DNA from: Fidelibacterota bacterium
Lineage (GTDB): Bacteria; Fidelibacterota; Marinisomatia; SCGC-AAA003-L08; JACNLC01
NCBI GenBank assembly: GCA_018657495.1
Contig: JABHXA010000011.1
Location: 39,363-103,362 of the forward strand
Length of the DNA: 64,000 bases
Direction: 5' to 3'
In this document: positions 1 through 10,010 of the stretch, one piece after another
Layout: every line of letters begins with the position of its first letter
How positions within the stretch are numbered: position 1 is the stretch's first letter
Notes under the pieces: model-generated
The model's database searches: none
What the model was told of the DNA's origin: nothing
What the model saw: only the letters and a program-made list of their open reading frames with translations
Made by a program: the position numbers and the translations under genes

Positions 1-1549
1 TTTCCTGACGAATATCAATGAGTATGATAAATACACCAATTATTGCTCCGACATACACCATATCCCATGGCAGATTACCCTGAAAAACACCTTCCGCAAC
101 TGATTTCATTAATGTTGCCTGTGGTGCGGATAAAGTGGGGGAGCCAATTGTATAGGCAGTATGTAAAATATCAAGAACCAAACCAAGTACCAGGGCAGCG
201 CTGACTACTCCAATAAGCTGCATAATCTGCTGTTTCCATGGTGTTGCACCGACAATGTGTCCTGTTTTTAAATCCTGGAGGTTATCCCCTCCAATGGCGG
301 CGGCGCAACATACAACAGCACCAATCATGATGGCTCCGGCCGCACCCTGAGTGGAACCAGTTCCAAGTAAAACGAGCAATAATAATGACGAAAATAGTAT
401 TGTGGCGATCGTCACACCTGAGATCGGATTATTTGATGATCCAACCACACCAGCCATATATGCTGCAACTGCCGAGAACAGGAAGCCAAAGACCATCATC
501 ACTAGAGAAAGAATAATGGCAATACCCACAGACTCGATGACTTCCAAATAAAGGAAAAATACTGGAATCAACATGAACAGAAGCACAAAACCAACTGTTT
601 TGATAGAGATATCACTTTCTTCGCGATTAACCGTATCTCCAGAATAAGAGGATTTCACAGCATTGATGCTTGCCTGAATTCCAGCAACTAGCGGTTTAAA
701 TAATTTTATCAGTGACCAGACCCCACCGACAACCATGGCTCCAACACCGAGATATCTGATTTTTGTATTCCAAATATCCCAGGCCGCAGTCATTGGGTCA
801 CCTTCAAAACCATAGATAGCTGTATAGATTGGGATGGCGACAAACCAGGATATTAATCCACCGGCGAATACTAAAATTGAAATATTTCGTCCAACAATAT
901 ATCCAACAGAAATGAGGGCAGGAGATAAATCACATCCTAATCCAAAAATTGATGAGCCAATCGCCCGCGCGCCTTCAACAGCAGAATGCCACATAGAAAA
1001 TCCCTGCTGGGCTATTTTCATTAATCCACCGGCAATCCCGGCAAAAGCAATGAGTTTAATTCCACCGGCCGCATCGCTATCTCCATCTTCTTTATTACGG
1101 GCAGATTCTCCCACTTTTAATACTTCTGCGGTGGCAATTCCTTCTGGATAAAGCAACTTCGCTTCAATAATCAAAGCTCGTCTCAATGGTATAGTAAACA
1201 TGACACCGATGATGCCGCCAATTGAGGCGATTTTTGTTATTTCCCAATAATTAAAACTGTCCCAATATCCCATGAGAATCAATGCTGGTATTGTGAATAT
1301 GACTCCTGCTGCAAGGGATTCTCCGGCGGAAGCAGCTGTCTGGACGATGTTATTTTCTAAAATATTGGATTTTCTAAACATGCTGAGTATGCCCATGGAA
1401 ATAACAGCAGCCGGTATGGATGCAGAAACGGTCATTCCGGCAAAAAGACCAAGATATGCATTGGCGCCGGCAAGTATCATTGATAACAAGATACCTAAAA
1501 TGACAGATTTTATGGTAATTTCCGGTATTCCGGTATTTGGTGAGTTCAT
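1..1549 (-). CDS. OPT-family oligopeptide transporter, C-terminus beyond the window
   Basis: Translating the minus strand from the ATG at 1549 gives about 516 codons with no stop before the window edge, so the C-terminus is missing. An AGGGGA ribosome site precedes the ATG. The protein is strongly hydrophobic with many membrane spans and carries short blocks typical of bacterial OPT proteins: SSNNPISGVTIAT, GGDNLQDLKTGHIVGATPWK and an N-terminal PEITIKSVILGILLS. The OPT family moves peptides or metal chelates across the inner membrane with protons; the substrate here cannot be read from sequence. The gene lies 74 bp downstream of the SSS symporter in the same direction and could belong to the TPP-riboswitch unit, but that link is inference. 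Small plus-strand open frames across this stretch are shadows. Confidence 0.85.
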   Translation of the reverse strand, partial: MNSPNTGIPEITIKSVILGILLSMILAGANAYLGLFAGMTVSASIPAAVISMGILSMFRKSNILENNIVQTAASAGESLAAGVIFTIPALILMGYWDSFNYWEITKIASIGGIIGVMFTIPLRRALIIEAKLLYPEGIATAEVLKVGESARNKEDGDSDAAGGIKLIAFAGIAGGLMKIAQQGFSMWHSAVEGARAIGSSIFGLGCDLSPALISVGYIVGRNISILVFAGGLISWFVAIPIYTAIYGFEGDPMTAAWDIWNTKIRYLGVGAMVVGGVWSLIKLFKPLVAGIQASINAVKSSYSGDTVNREESDISIKTVGFVLLFMLIPVFFLYLEVIESVGIAIILSLVMMVFGFLFSAVAAYMAGVVGSSNNPISGVTIATILFSSLLLLVLLGTGSTQGAAGAIMIGAVVCCAAAIGGDNLQDLKTGHIVGATPWKQQIMQLIGVVSAALVLGLVLDILHTAYTIGSPTLSAPQATLMKSVAEGVFQGNLPWDMVYVGAIIGVFIILIDIRQE

Positions 1550-1623
1550 GAAAATCCCCTATATGTTGTAAATAATTGATGAAAAAATATAAGAGTAGGT
1601 AAATGCATTCAAAGGAATATTGA

Positions 1624-2988
1624 CTAATCTTCTTTTGGACCCTTAAACCAATAAAAGAGGGCTATACTGGAAAGCAGTCCGGGATAAATGGGTTCCAGGG
1701 ACATGGGGTAGACGGGCCAACCGTCAATATTTTGATATACTCCGAATAAATACCAGGAAAATGATATCATCAAAGGGAAGACCATTACCAAAACCGGTTT
1801 TCTGATCTGAATCCCATACATGGCAGAAATAATTGGAATCAGTAGAACCGGTACTGCAAATGTCCCCATAGTGTACCAAATATCAATGACAAATGTGAAT
1901 CTGAGGGCGATCAGAATGGCGGTCGTTCCAGAAATCACCAAACCGACCCGGACCCAATTTATAAGCTTGTTTCCAGTGATTTTGTAACCGAGAACCTGTG
2001 GCAAATCTTTGCCGATTGAAAATGCCGAGATAAAAATAAAACTGTCAATAGTGGACATAATGATTGCCAGTAATGATACAAAGAATAATCCACGAGTTAG
2101 TGGACCAAGAACATGATCCGCAAGCGTGAGATATACGCTGCCTTGTATATCTGGAAGAATTGCCAGGGCATAGATACCGGTTAAAACGCTCATCATATCA
2201 AAGATCACCCAAAATACGATGGAGATGAGTATTCCTCTTTTTAAGGTTACCTCTGAATTTCCGGCATAACATCTCTGGTAAAAACCGGGATCGATAAAGG
2301 TGAGCATGGCAATAAATCCCCAGATAAGAATATATGTCCAGGAAAAATTCCCGGGTATACTGAAAGCATAATCTGGAGTATTCTCTATGAGAAAATCTAA
2401 TCCACCAAATTCCTGATACAATTGACTAAGGATGAGTGCAAATCCACCAAACATGAGCAGGAACTGGAGTTTATCGGTTCTGACAACAGATTGAAAACCG
2501 CCTGTCATGGCGTAAATAACAGAAAACAGGGTACAGATAATGAGGGCAGTTAATTCAGGTATCTCAAATATGTGGCGATATAATTCTCCAGCCATTTTTA
2601 TATAAGGTGCAGGGGAGGCAATAAGCAGAACCATTATAATGGCAAGCAATGCAGGAAGTTTTCCATATCGAGAGAAAATAAATTCAGGAATAGTGGCGAT
2701 GTTCAAATTATGAATTTTTGGAGCAATCCATTTAAGAAAAATCAATCCGGCAGCGTAGTAGAATATACCAAATATTATCCATGTGGCTATTCCATATTCA
2801 TATGAAACTCGGCCAACTTCAAGAATTCCTCCGTACCAGGTTGTGACCAGAGTTGCAATAAACGCCGGAAGGGTTAATTTTCGACCGGCAAATAAATAAC
2901 CTGTCGTGGAATTATCTGATTTTTTCCAAAATCCGGCAATAAGGATGGAAAATAGATAGACAATTACAATGATGCCCGTAATGTTCAA
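1624..2988 (-). CDS. Sodium:solute symporter (SSS family), candidate thiamin-related transporter
   Basis: 454 residues with about 12-13 hydrophobic segments, the usual layout of sodium:solute symporters of the inner membrane. Typical SSS features are the N-terminal GYLFAGRKLTLP block (about residues 30-41), the TGGFQSVVRTDKLQ block in the middle and the late IMSTIDSFIFISAFSIGKD stretch. It lies 73 bp behind the TonB-dependent receptor on the same strand, which has a TPP riboswitch in its leader. SSS proteins under TPP control have been proposed as thiamin or HMP transporters (ThiV type). By position, this one would carry across the inner membrane what the receptor brings through the outer membrane. 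Family assignment is firm; substrate is inference from context. Confidence 0.85.
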   Translation of the reverse strand: MNITGIIVIVYLFSILIAGFWKKSDNSTTGYLFAGRKLTLPAFIATLVTTWYGGILEVGRVSYEYGIATWIIFGIFYYAAGLIFLKWIAPKIHNLNIATIPEFIFSRYGKLPALLAIIMVLLIASPAPYIKMAGELYRHIFEIPELTALIICTLFSVIYAMTGGFQSVVRTDKLQFLLMFGGFALILSQLYQEFGGLDFLIENTPDYAFSIPGNFSWTYILIWGFIAMLTFIDPGFYQRCYAGNSEVTLKRGILISIVFWVIFDMMSVLTGIYALAILPDIQGSVYLTLADHVLGPLTRGLFFVSLLAIIMSTIDSFIFISAFSIGKDLPQVLGYKITGNKLINWVRVGLVISGTTAILIALRFTFVIDIWYTMGTFAVPVLLIPIISAMYGIQIRKPVLVMVFPLMISFSWYLFGVYQNIDGWPVYPMSLEPIYPGLLSSIALFYWFKGPKED

Positions 2989-3061
2989 TGCTCAATCCTT
3001 AAATCAAAAGATATGAGTGGAGATTAATCAAAACTTGCATATTTGGCATTAACACAGAAAA

Positions 3062-5392
3062 TTAATTTGTAATATCAAATTCAACACCAATAGAAAAATT
3101 CCGAGTTGCTCCAGGCCAGTAGTAACTTCCCCAATCACCAGTATATCCATATGTCTCATACAGGTGATCAAACAGATTATTAATGCTAAATGACAAACGT
3201 GCCGCACCAATATTTTTCCAACATGATATGTCTGTCAATGAATATGGGTCGATTGACAAATCCGATGTATTGGCGCTGTCTATAAACTGTCGGCCTACAT
3301 GTTTGACAAACACTGAAACACCACTATTATTTTTGGATCGATAGTTTAAAGAGACATTGAACAAATTTGCCGGTGAGTTAACTATTTGATTGCCCTTATT
3401 TCTGCCATATCGGTAATAATTGTTTAAGATTGAACCGTTGATCTTAATATTTAAGAAAGTATTAAACCTCACATCAGTTTCGAATTCTACTCCTTCGTGA
3501 ATGGTGAAATCGGCTGATACGATCTCAAAATCATTATCCTCAAAATCATAAATATCTGAAATTATTTCATTTTTATAGTTGATCTTATAAAGGTTGACGT
3601 TTAACGAAATATTTTCGGAACGATGTGAAAATCCAATTTCCAGATCATGAATTTTTTCCGGTGCAGCAGTTTGGGGTTGGGAATAGACATCATCTGCCTC
3701 CAGAATTTGAACATCAGATGGCTCTTTAGAGCTGGTACCGTACATACTGTAAATACTGAAAGACTCATCAACCTCATAAGAAAATCCAATTCTGGGATTG
3801 ATAAAATTCCAATCAGCTGATATATCATATCCTGAAAAGTGACCGATATCCTTTTGTGATAAATCCCAATAGTGGTTTTGGGATTGAATATCTGATACGA
3901 TGTTCAGTTCATTTGTGATATTCCAGACCATATGGACGAAAAAGGAAACAGAAGTTTTATCACCGGTGAAATCATAATATCGAAATGTATCAGGTAAATT
4001 AATTGCAATGTTTCCATTTGAAATATCACTCACCTCGCCAAAATGATCGCCGCTATATTTCCGGATTTCTGCACCGGCATCAATTCGTAATTTTTCATAT
4101 TCACGGGTAACTACAGGAGTGAATCCATAGTATAAATTTTCAATCCACTTTTTCCGATTGAGACTTAATTCAAATGCCATTTCTTCTTCATCAGAATAAT
4201 TATCCATAACATCGAGGTTATATGAAAATAAATCCACATAATTTTTTTCAATCTCATAAAATCCTGATCCTTTGACCAAATAAACGGTATTTCGAAATAT
4301 CAAATTCTTATTAATGGGTATAAACGAATTAAGTGAATATATTTGTTGAAAGAAATCATCTGTGAAAGGTACTGTCCAATCCATCTTTCCAGTACGCAGA
4401 TGACGATTGCTTAACATGTCACGGGTGATGCCATCCCATTGCAGCTGGCTTTCTTCCTTCCCCAAAATTGCTCTGAATTCATGAACAGATCCGTTTTGCT
4501 TATATTGTCCGCCAAAGAATCCTGAGAGCTGTTGGGAATCTGAATCCAGGCGATAACCGTCGGATTCCAAAAGAGATAAACGACTTGACCAATTTATTTT
4601 TCTGGATTCTGATTCTCCAGAATAATACTGTACCCGAATTTTGTTAGTATTGTATGATCCGCTGGAAACTGTTAATCGATATGATTCCATAGGTTGCGAA
4701 ATTTTCGTGTTAACATTTATAGAACCACCAAATGCAGCCGCCCCATACAGGCTTTTTCCAATGCCCCTTTGGATTTCGACTTCATCTGCATCAGAAAGAA
4801 TATCGCCATGATCGACCCAGTAAACCTGATGACTTTCATTGTCATTCAACGAAACATTATCTAACATTATGGCAATCCTGCTCTGATCAAATCCCCTGAT
4901 GGATACATATGAATATCCTGTTCCATTCCCGGACTCACTATAGGCATAAACACCAGGTTCAGATGATATGATCATAGGTGCATCCTGAGTAGAATATCTT
5001 AACTTTATCTCTTCAGCATTGAGAATTGACCAAGATACGGGGGAAACTCCTGGGATAACTTTATTGACTGAAGCATATATTGAAGGCATACGGATTTTTG
5101 CGGGAGTGAGATAAACTGTACCTGAAGACCATTCTCCTGACACAACTTTTGTTTCATACCCGATATGACTAAAAGTAATAGATACATTATTTGATGTGGT
5201 AGAAATAAGGAATATTCCATATTTATCAGTTGCAGTTCCCTGACCCGTTTCAAGGATGACATGGACATTTTCTATAGGTTTGCCGGTTTTTGAATCTGAA
5301 ACAATTCCATCGATAGATTGCCCGGCATGCAGAATTGTTACCGTACATATAAATATAGAAAATAAATAATTGAAAAAATTGTGAGAAGACAT
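3062..5392 (-). CDS. TonB-dependent outer-membrane receptor under TPP riboswitch
   Basis: 776 residues when started at the ATG at 5392. I prefer this start over the upstream ATG at 5413 because it gives a clean signal peptide (SSHNFFNYLFSIFICTVTIL, then HAGQS) and has GGAGG 8 bases upstream, whereas 5413 lies inside the riboswitch. Order of domains: signal peptide, a carboxypeptidase-regulatory-like domain (SIDGIVSDSKTGKPIENVHV), a plug domain (YVSIRGFDQSRIAIMLDNV, then VEIQRGIGKSLYGAAAFGG) and a long beta-barrel ending in an aromatic strand (FSIGVEFDITN). The protein takes up a scarce ligand through the outer membrane using TonB energy. The TPP riboswitch points to thiamin, its phosphates or a precursor. 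The SSS symporter follows in the same operon. Confidence 0.92.
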   Translation of the reverse strand: MSSHNFFNYLFSIFICTVTILHAGQSIDGIVSDSKTGKPIENVHVILETGQGTATDKYGIFLISTTSNNVSITFSHIGYETKVVSGEWSSGTVYLTPAKIRMPSIYASVNKVIPGVSPVSWSILNAEEIKLRYSTQDAPMIISSEPGVYAYSESGNGTGYSYVSIRGFDQSRIAIMLDNVSLNDNESHQVYWVDHGDILSDADEVEIQRGIGKSLYGAAAFGGSINVNTKISQPMESYRLTVSSGSYNTNKIRVQYYSGESESRKINWSSRLSLLESDGYRLDSDSQQLSGFFGGQYKQNGSVHEFRAILGKEESQLQWDGITRDMLSNRHLRTGKMDWTVPFTDDFFQQIYSLNSFIPINKNLIFRNTVYLVKGSGFYEIEKNYVDLFSYNLDVMDNYSDEEEMAFELSLNRKKWIENLYYGFTPVVTREYEKLRIDAGAEIRKYSGDHFGEVSDISNGNIAINLPDTFRYYDFTGDKTSVSFFVHMVWNITNELNIVSDIQSQNHYWDLSQKDIGHFSGYDISADWNFINPRIGFSYEVDESFSIYSMYGTSSKEPSDVQILEADDVYSQPQTAAPEKIHDLEIGFSHRSENISLNVNLYKINYKNEIISDIYDFEDNDFEIVSADFTIHEGVEFETDVRFNTFLNIKINGSILNNYYRYGRNKGNQIVNSPANLFNVSLNYRSKNNSGVSVFVKHVGRQFIDSANTSDLSIDPYSLTDISCWKNIGAARLSFSINNLFDHLYETYGYTGDWGSYYWPGATRNFSIGVEFDITN

Positions 5393-5394
5393 GA

Positions 5395-5500
5395 TGTTTT
5401 CCTCCGCTAGCATAATCTAGTTCAGGTTCAAGGGTATGTTCTCAGTCATTTATCCAAAACAGGATGATATCAACCTGCATAAGTGACACCCCTAACGTGT
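5395..5500 (-). promoter_or_regulatory. TPP (THI-box) riboswitch in the receptor leader
   Basis: Read on the minus strand, the leader holds the conserved THI-box blocks in order: GGGGTG (about 5487-5492), CTGAGA, TACCCTTGAACCTGAACTAG and TATGCTAGCGGAGG. These match the known consensus (GGGGUG, CUGAGA, ACCC, ACCUGAUCUGGAUAAUGCCAGCG, AGGG). The final GGAGG is also the Shine-Dalgarno of the receptor ATG at 5392, so ligand binding could hide the ribosome site directly. Between the riboswitch and the plus-strand gene at 5778 the DNA is very AT-rich; it must hold the divergent promoters, but I see no further clear element there. Confidence 0.93.
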
Positions 5501-5777
5501 GCGAAATATTACATAGAAATTTAAATTTGTTCATAATCAACAATTATTCAAACTTTCCAAAATTGATGCAAGCATTTCACCTGAATAATATTTCTGATAA
5601 TCATTTAAAAAAGAACTTTAATAATTCCATAACCCCATAATTCAGCATTCATTTTTCCAATGAAATTTCAGTCAGAAATTCAACTCAAATTATACCTCAG
5701 TTTTAATGTAATTTTATTGTCAATTAAAAATTGATTTTTATTTTACTCACAACATTTTCAAATAATAAAAGACAGGT

Positions 5778-7562
5778 ATGAATCGGTTATATATATTGCT
5801 ATTAATCTCTTGGTTATTGCTATCACCCTTAACACTAGCGGGTCAATCTGTAAATAAAATGCCTTCAGATCGGGCGTTAAAACAAATTATCAATAAGCAG
5901 GCTCCCCATGAAGAAGCTTATATGGCTGTATTAGATTTGGCTCATCCTTTTATTGTCGCAAAGGACTGGAAAGGTGCAGTGAATATCCTCAACACTTATA
6001 AGCATCTATTCCCAAAAATGTCTCACCGAATTGAAAGCACAACCAATATGCTGGTCGAAATTGAAGAAGGATGGATCGTAGAAGTTATGGGAGATTATAT
6101 CAATTCTATGAATCATGATGAATTCAGTCCAGTTCCTTCATTGGATGGTAGATTTCTGTATTTTGCCAGTAATAGAAAATCGGGTAGTTATGGGGTAGAG
6201 GATGTTTTTGTTAGTGAATTGATAGATGATATTTGGATGCCTGCAGAGAATATATTTGGCTTCGTGAATACGGCATCATCAGAGACACCTTCATCCATAA
6301 GTAATGACGGATTGCAATTGGTGATATTTGGTAATTATGACTCATCAAAGGGAAGAGGTGATTTATTTATTTCAAATAAAGAGGATAAATCATGGCAGCC
6401 CGTAGTACCATTTCCAATGGCAGTGAATACTCGATATTTTGAAGGTGACGGTGTGTACTCACCTGACGGCCGGGCTTTTTTCTTTACATCAGATAGACCA
6501 GGCGGTATTGGCGGATATCATAAAAGGGATGAATACTATCATGGGAATTATGCTGGGAATCTGGATATCTATGTTATGGAAAAATCAGTATATGGCGTTT
6601 GGAGTGAACCTGTAAATCTAGGACTGTCAATAAATTCTGAATATTGCGATCAGGATCCTTTTATCACACCTGATGGCAGAACTTTGTATTTTTCATCTGA
6701 TGGTCATTATGGACTTGGCGGCATGGATATCTTTAAAAGTACTCGTTTGGCTGATACCACCTGGACAAGATGGGGCGATCCCATCAATCTTGGAAAAGAA
6801 ATCAATACTGTTTGGGATGATCTTGGATACAGTTGGGATTTCTCGGGAGATTCAGCATTTTTTAGTATTTCTGTGGATGGCAACTCAGATATATATACCG
6901 TAAAACATCCCAGTGTTATTCCAGCAAAAATTGATTCTGTCAAAATAATTGGTATTGTACTTGGATCGAATAATTCCAAGGTTGATGCAGTTATTACCGT
7001 AACTCAGGCTGATAATGACTCTCTAATTGTGACGACTACTGCAGATACTTTGTTTGGAGTATTCAGCCTGTATCTAAATGATAATAATCGTTATATGGTT
7101 ACGGCCCAGCGAGAGGGATTCTCCCAGGTTTCACAGACTATTAATCTGGAGGACCTTGAGGCTGGCAGCGCCAGACAGCTGGACTTTATTCTGCAGTATA
7201 TCGAGACTGGTATTCCTCATTTAAAAGTAGAACACATATTATTTGATTATAAGAAATTTGATATAAATCCCAAACAATACCCTGTGCTGGATGAGTTGGC
7301 TGAATTCATAATTAAATATCCTGATGCCAGGTTTATTGTCACCGGTCATACTGATATACTTGGCAATGATGGTGAGAATCTCAAATTATCTGAATACAGA
7401 GTCAGGTCTGTTGCAGGTTATCTAAAATTACGTGGTGTGAATAGCGATTTATTTGAAATTAATTATATGGGTAGCAAATACCCAGTTTCCACTAATGATA
7501 CCGATGAAGGCAGACGAAATAATAGAAGGGTAGAAATTCATCTGATCGAGACAGATGATTAG
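5778..7562 (+). CDS. OmpA-family protein with PD40-like propeller repeats
   Basis: 594 residues with a signal peptide (YILLLISWLLLSPLTLAGQS). Residues about 110-380 hold repeated WD40/PD40-like blades, e.g. SPVPSLDGRFLYFASNRKSG, YSPDGRAFFFTSDRPGG and ITPDGRTLYFSSDGHYGLGG. A short carboxypeptidase-regulatory-like segment (about 390-470) follows. The C-terminal OmpA domain starts near VEHILFDYKKFDINP and contains the peptidoglycan-binding signature TGHTDILGNDGENLKLSEYR and ends with NDTDEGRRNNRRVEIHL. Proteins of this build sit at the periplasmic face of the outer membrane bound to cell-wall peptide; in FCB bacteria some relatives (PorE type) belong to the type IX secretion machinery, which would suit the sorting tail seen on the giant protein. 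That specific role is inference. Confidence 0.85.
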   Translation: MNRLYILLLISWLLLSPLTLAGQSVNKMPSDRALKQIINKQAPHEEAYMAVLDLAHPFIVAKDWKGAVNILNTYKHLFPKMSHRIESTTNMLVEIEEGWIVEVMGDYINSMNHDEFSPVPSLDGRFLYFASNRKSGSYGVEDVFVSELIDDIWMPAENIFGFVNTASSETPSSISNDGLQLVIFGNYDSSKGRGDLFISNKEDKSWQPVVPFPMAVNTRYFEGDGVYSPDGRAFFFTSDRPGGIGGYHKRDEYYHGNYAGNLDIYVMEKSVYGVWSEPVNLGLSINSEYCDQDPFITPDGRTLYFSSDGHYGLGGMDIFKSTRLADTTWTRWGDPINLGKEINTVWDDLGYSWDFSGDSAFFSISVDGNSDIYTVKHPSVIPAKIDSVKIIGIVLGSNNSKVDAVITVTQADNDSLIVTTTADTLFGVFSLYLNDNNRYMVTAQREGFSQVSQTINLEDLEAGSARQLDFILQYIETGIPHLKVEHILFDYKKFDINPKQYPVLDELAEFIIKYPDARFIVTGHTDILGNDGENLKLSEYRVRSVAGYLKLRGVNSDLFEINYMGSKYPVSTNDTDEGRRNNRRVEIHLIETDD

Positions 7563-7591
7563 CCCTATTCTCAGATACTTCTGAATAGGGC
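7562..7591. terminator. Hairpin at a convergent gene end, possible terminator
   Basis: GCCCTATTC (7562-7570) and GAATAGGGC (7583-7591) form a perfect 9-bp stem with a 12-base loop, lying across the two facing stop codons of the OmpA-like gene and the phosphatase gene, which are only 8 bp apart. No clear T-run follows on either strand, so intrinsic termination is only suspected. Confidence 0.45.
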
Positions 7592-8377
7592 ATACCTTTC
7601 ATTTCCTAATACGTTTTCCATCTCTTTCTGAATTTTACCATTTGTGGCGAGTACGCGATCGCCACTATCCGGCATGGAAGCACCAAACCAATCGCTGGTA
7701 TATCCACCAGCTTCTTTCAAGATAAGATTCCCGGCACAGACATCCCATGGTTTGAGGTTGAACTCCCAGAATCCTTCAAACAATCCAGATGCAACATAAC
7801 AAAAATCCAAAGAGGCTGCACCAAAGCGGCGAACACCATGGCTTCTGCTATAGAAATCTTTAAACAAATCAAAAGACAACTCCCATTTATCGTCATGTAA
7901 ATAAGGAAATCCTGAAATTAAAAGACTTTCAGATAATGTCTTAATATTTGATGGATGGATTAAATGATCGTTCAGTCTGGCCCCTTCATTTAAGGCTGCA
8001 GTATAACTCTGTCCCTGTCCAGGATTATAGACCACTGCAGCAACAGTTTCATTCTTGTATTTTAAGCCAATTGAAATGGCGAATACAGGAACTTCATGAA
8101 CAAAATTAGTCGTTCCGTCCAGTGGATCAATAACCCAGCAGTAATCACTTCCTTTTAAATCGAAACCACTTTCCTCGCTGAGAATGGAATGATCAGGGAA
8201 GACTGTTGAAATCTTATCTATTATAAATTTCTCAGAGGTAAGATCAGCTTCGGTGACAAAATCATGAGCGGCACTCTTTCCTTTATATTTGGTAATTTTG
8301 CCAAAATAATCGAGGAGCATATCGCCTGCTTCCATCGCTGTTTGCTGGGCAAAAAGGGTGTGATTCCACCAGTTCAT
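7571..8377 (-). CDS. suhB: Inositol-phosphate phosphatase (SuhB/IMPase family)
   Basis: 268 residues, the usual length of the Mg2+-dependent inositol monophosphatase family. The metal-binding signatures are present: VTEADLTSEKFI, ILSEESG, the central WVIDPLDGTTNFVH motif and the C-terminal KPWDVCAGNLILKEAGG. Such enzymes hydrolyse myo-inositol phosphate or related sugar phosphates in the cytoplasm, and SuhB also acts in rRNA transcription in enterobacteria; which role holds here is unknown. The gene reads in the same direction as the symporter gene upstream (its start at 8377 is 16 bp from the symporter stop) and may be co-transcribed with it. Confidence 0.92.
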   Translation of the reverse strand: MNWWNHTLFAQQTAMEAGDMLLDYFGKITKYKGKSAAHDFVTEADLTSEKFIIDKISTVFPDHSILSEESGFDLKGSDYCWVIDPLDGTTNFVHEVPVFAISIGLKYKNETVAAVVYNPGQGQSYTAALNEGARLNDHLIHPSNIKTLSESLLISGFPYLHDDKWELSFDLFKDFYSRSHGVRRFGAASLDFCYVASGLFEGFWEFNLKPWDVCAGNLILKEAGGYTSDWFGASMPDSGDRVLATNGKIQKEMENVLGNERYALFRSI

Positions 8378-8393
8378 TACTGAAAAGAATCCT

Positions 8394-10010
8394 CTACCTG
8401 GTTCGATTTTCTCTTTTTTGTTCTTCCCATGTTAATTGTTTTTTTGAGAAATATGTTTTTTGCATTTTCAGCAATACTCCAGATAGCATAATGATGGCAA
8501 ATAGATTTGGGAATGTCATAAATCCTAAGGCAGCGTCTCCAAATGCCCAGATTGCTTCAAGCTCAGCGATGGCACCAAGAAATACAAAACCAACAAATGC
8601 CCATCGATACCATATAATTGCTTTCTGGCCAAACAGGTAATCTGTAGAACGATCACCATAGAATGACCAGCTTATTGCCGTTGAAACAGCAAATAGTAAG
8701 ACTGACAGGGTGATTATCTTATCCCCAAATGGAAGTAACCATTCAAGACCGGTTTTAAATGCGAAAGATGTAAGGAGACTGCTGTTCAATAAATCTCCGG
8801 CAAATTCTGGATTGATACGATTGACATAGAATTCAGTATGATGCCAGGCATCCGTTGTAAGTATGACCAATCCGGTAAGTGTGCAAATTATTATTGTGTC
8901 GATAAATGGACCCATCATGGCCACAGCACCTTCTCTAACAGGGTATTTAGTTTTAGCCGTTGAATGGGCAATAGCTGCACTTCCCTGACCTGCTTCATTG
9001 GAGTATAACCCTCGTTTAATTCCCCAAAGCATGGTGTTGAGGAAAACAAGAAAAGCACCACCGCCCACACCGGCAATTTCAGCTGGGGGATTGAATGCCA
9101 TTTTAAAGATCAATCCAAAACTAGCGCTAATTTGTGGTATATGAGAAAGAAGGATTAATCCAGCAAAAAATACATATATTAGAGCCATAATAGGGGCGAG
9201 AAATCCAGTGAATTTACCAATCCTTTTTATACCGCCAATGATGACTGCACCCACTATTGCTGCAAGTACCAAACCATTTAAAACCTGTTGTACAGAAAGT
9301 TCAAATCCTGTCCACACCATATGTTTGAGAGTAAGAAAATGACCTGATCCGACAAGTTGGGTCATCTCAGAATAAATTTGATCAGAAACGGTAAAAGCCT
9401 GAATTGCATTGCCAGTTGCAAATGAACAGATTATGGCAAAGGCTGCAAATGCAACCGCTAACCAGCGCCATTTACGACCCATACCATTTTCAATAGTGTA
9501 CATGGGACCACCTGCTGTAGAACCATCATCGTGGATATTTCGGTATTTTAGCGCTAGTGTGGATTCGGCATATTTTAAAGTAGTGCCAAAAAATGCAGTG
9601 ATCCACATCCAAAATATTGCTCCCGGGCCACCATAATAAATGGCAGTAGCGACACCGGCAATATTCCCGATACCAACCGTTGCAGATAAAGCTGTTGTCA
9701 GGGCTCTAAAGTGACTAAGATCACCTTCGTCACTGGGATCATCATAAATACCGCGGGTCACCTTTAATCCATGCCACAAATATTTAATTTGCGGAAAGCC
9801 AAGGCGGATCGTTGCAAATATTCCTGTACCAACCAGCGCGATTATCATGATTGGGATAGATCCTAACGGCAAGGTGGAGGTAGGGAATTCCTTGAAAAAA
9901 TTGAAGTTACCGGGGAACGACCAAACGGCATCGTAAAATGGCATTCCCCAAATTAAAAGTACTGCAAAAATAATCGCAAAGGTTATTATACCTAGAGTTG
10001 ATTTCTTCAT
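8394..10010 (-). CDS. Alanine/glycine:cation symporter (AGCS family)
   Basis: 538 residues if started at the ATG at 10010 (MKKSTLGIITFAII), which has an AAGGATAGG ribosome site and begins directly with a membrane segment. The open frame reaches 36 codons further upstream, but that extension is polar and unlike the family. AGCS signatures are clear: GIGNIAGVATAIYYGGPGA near residue 130, YAESTLALKYR, GGPMYTIENGMG, and SNEAGQGSAAIAHSTAKT in the second half. The family imports alanine or glycine with Na+ or H+ across the inner membrane. No glycine riboswitch is visible in the 158-bp gap to the divergent gene at 10169. Confidence 0.92.
   Translation of the reverse strand: MKKSTLGIITFAIIFAVLLIWGMPFYDAVWSFPGNFNFFKEFPTSTLPLGSIPIMIIALVGTGIFATIRLGFPQIKYLWHGLKVTRGIYDDPSDEGDLSHFRALTTALSATVGIGNIAGVATAIYYGGPGAIFWMWITAFFGTTLKYAESTLALKYRNIHDDGSTAGGPMYTIENGMGRKWRWLAVAFAAFAIICSFATGNAIQAFTVSDQIYSEMTQLVGSGHFLTLKHMVWTGFELSVQQVLNGLVLAAIVGAVIIGGIKRIGKFTGFLAPIMALIYVFFAGLILLSHIPQISASFGLIFKMAFNPPAEIAGVGGGAFLVFLNTMLWGIKRGLYSNEAGQGSAAIAHSTAKTKYPVREGAVAMMGPFIDTIIICTLTGLVILTTDAWHHTEFYVNRINPEFAGDLLNSSLLTSFAFKTGLEWLLPFGDKIITLSVLLFAVSTAISWSFYGDRSTDYLFGQKAIIWYRWAFVGFVFLGAIAELEAIWAFGDAALGFMTFPNLFAIIMLSGVLLKMQKTYFSKKQLTWEEQKRENRTR

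Noticed and set aside
351..1571. Plus-strand open frames at the left edge
   Set aside because: They are shadows of the minus-strand OPT transporter, whose conserved motifs are clear.
5393..5413. Upstream ATG at 5413 as start of the TonB receptor
   Set aside because: It lies inside the TPP riboswitch and precedes the signal peptide with polar residues; the ATG at 5392 has the proper ribosome site.
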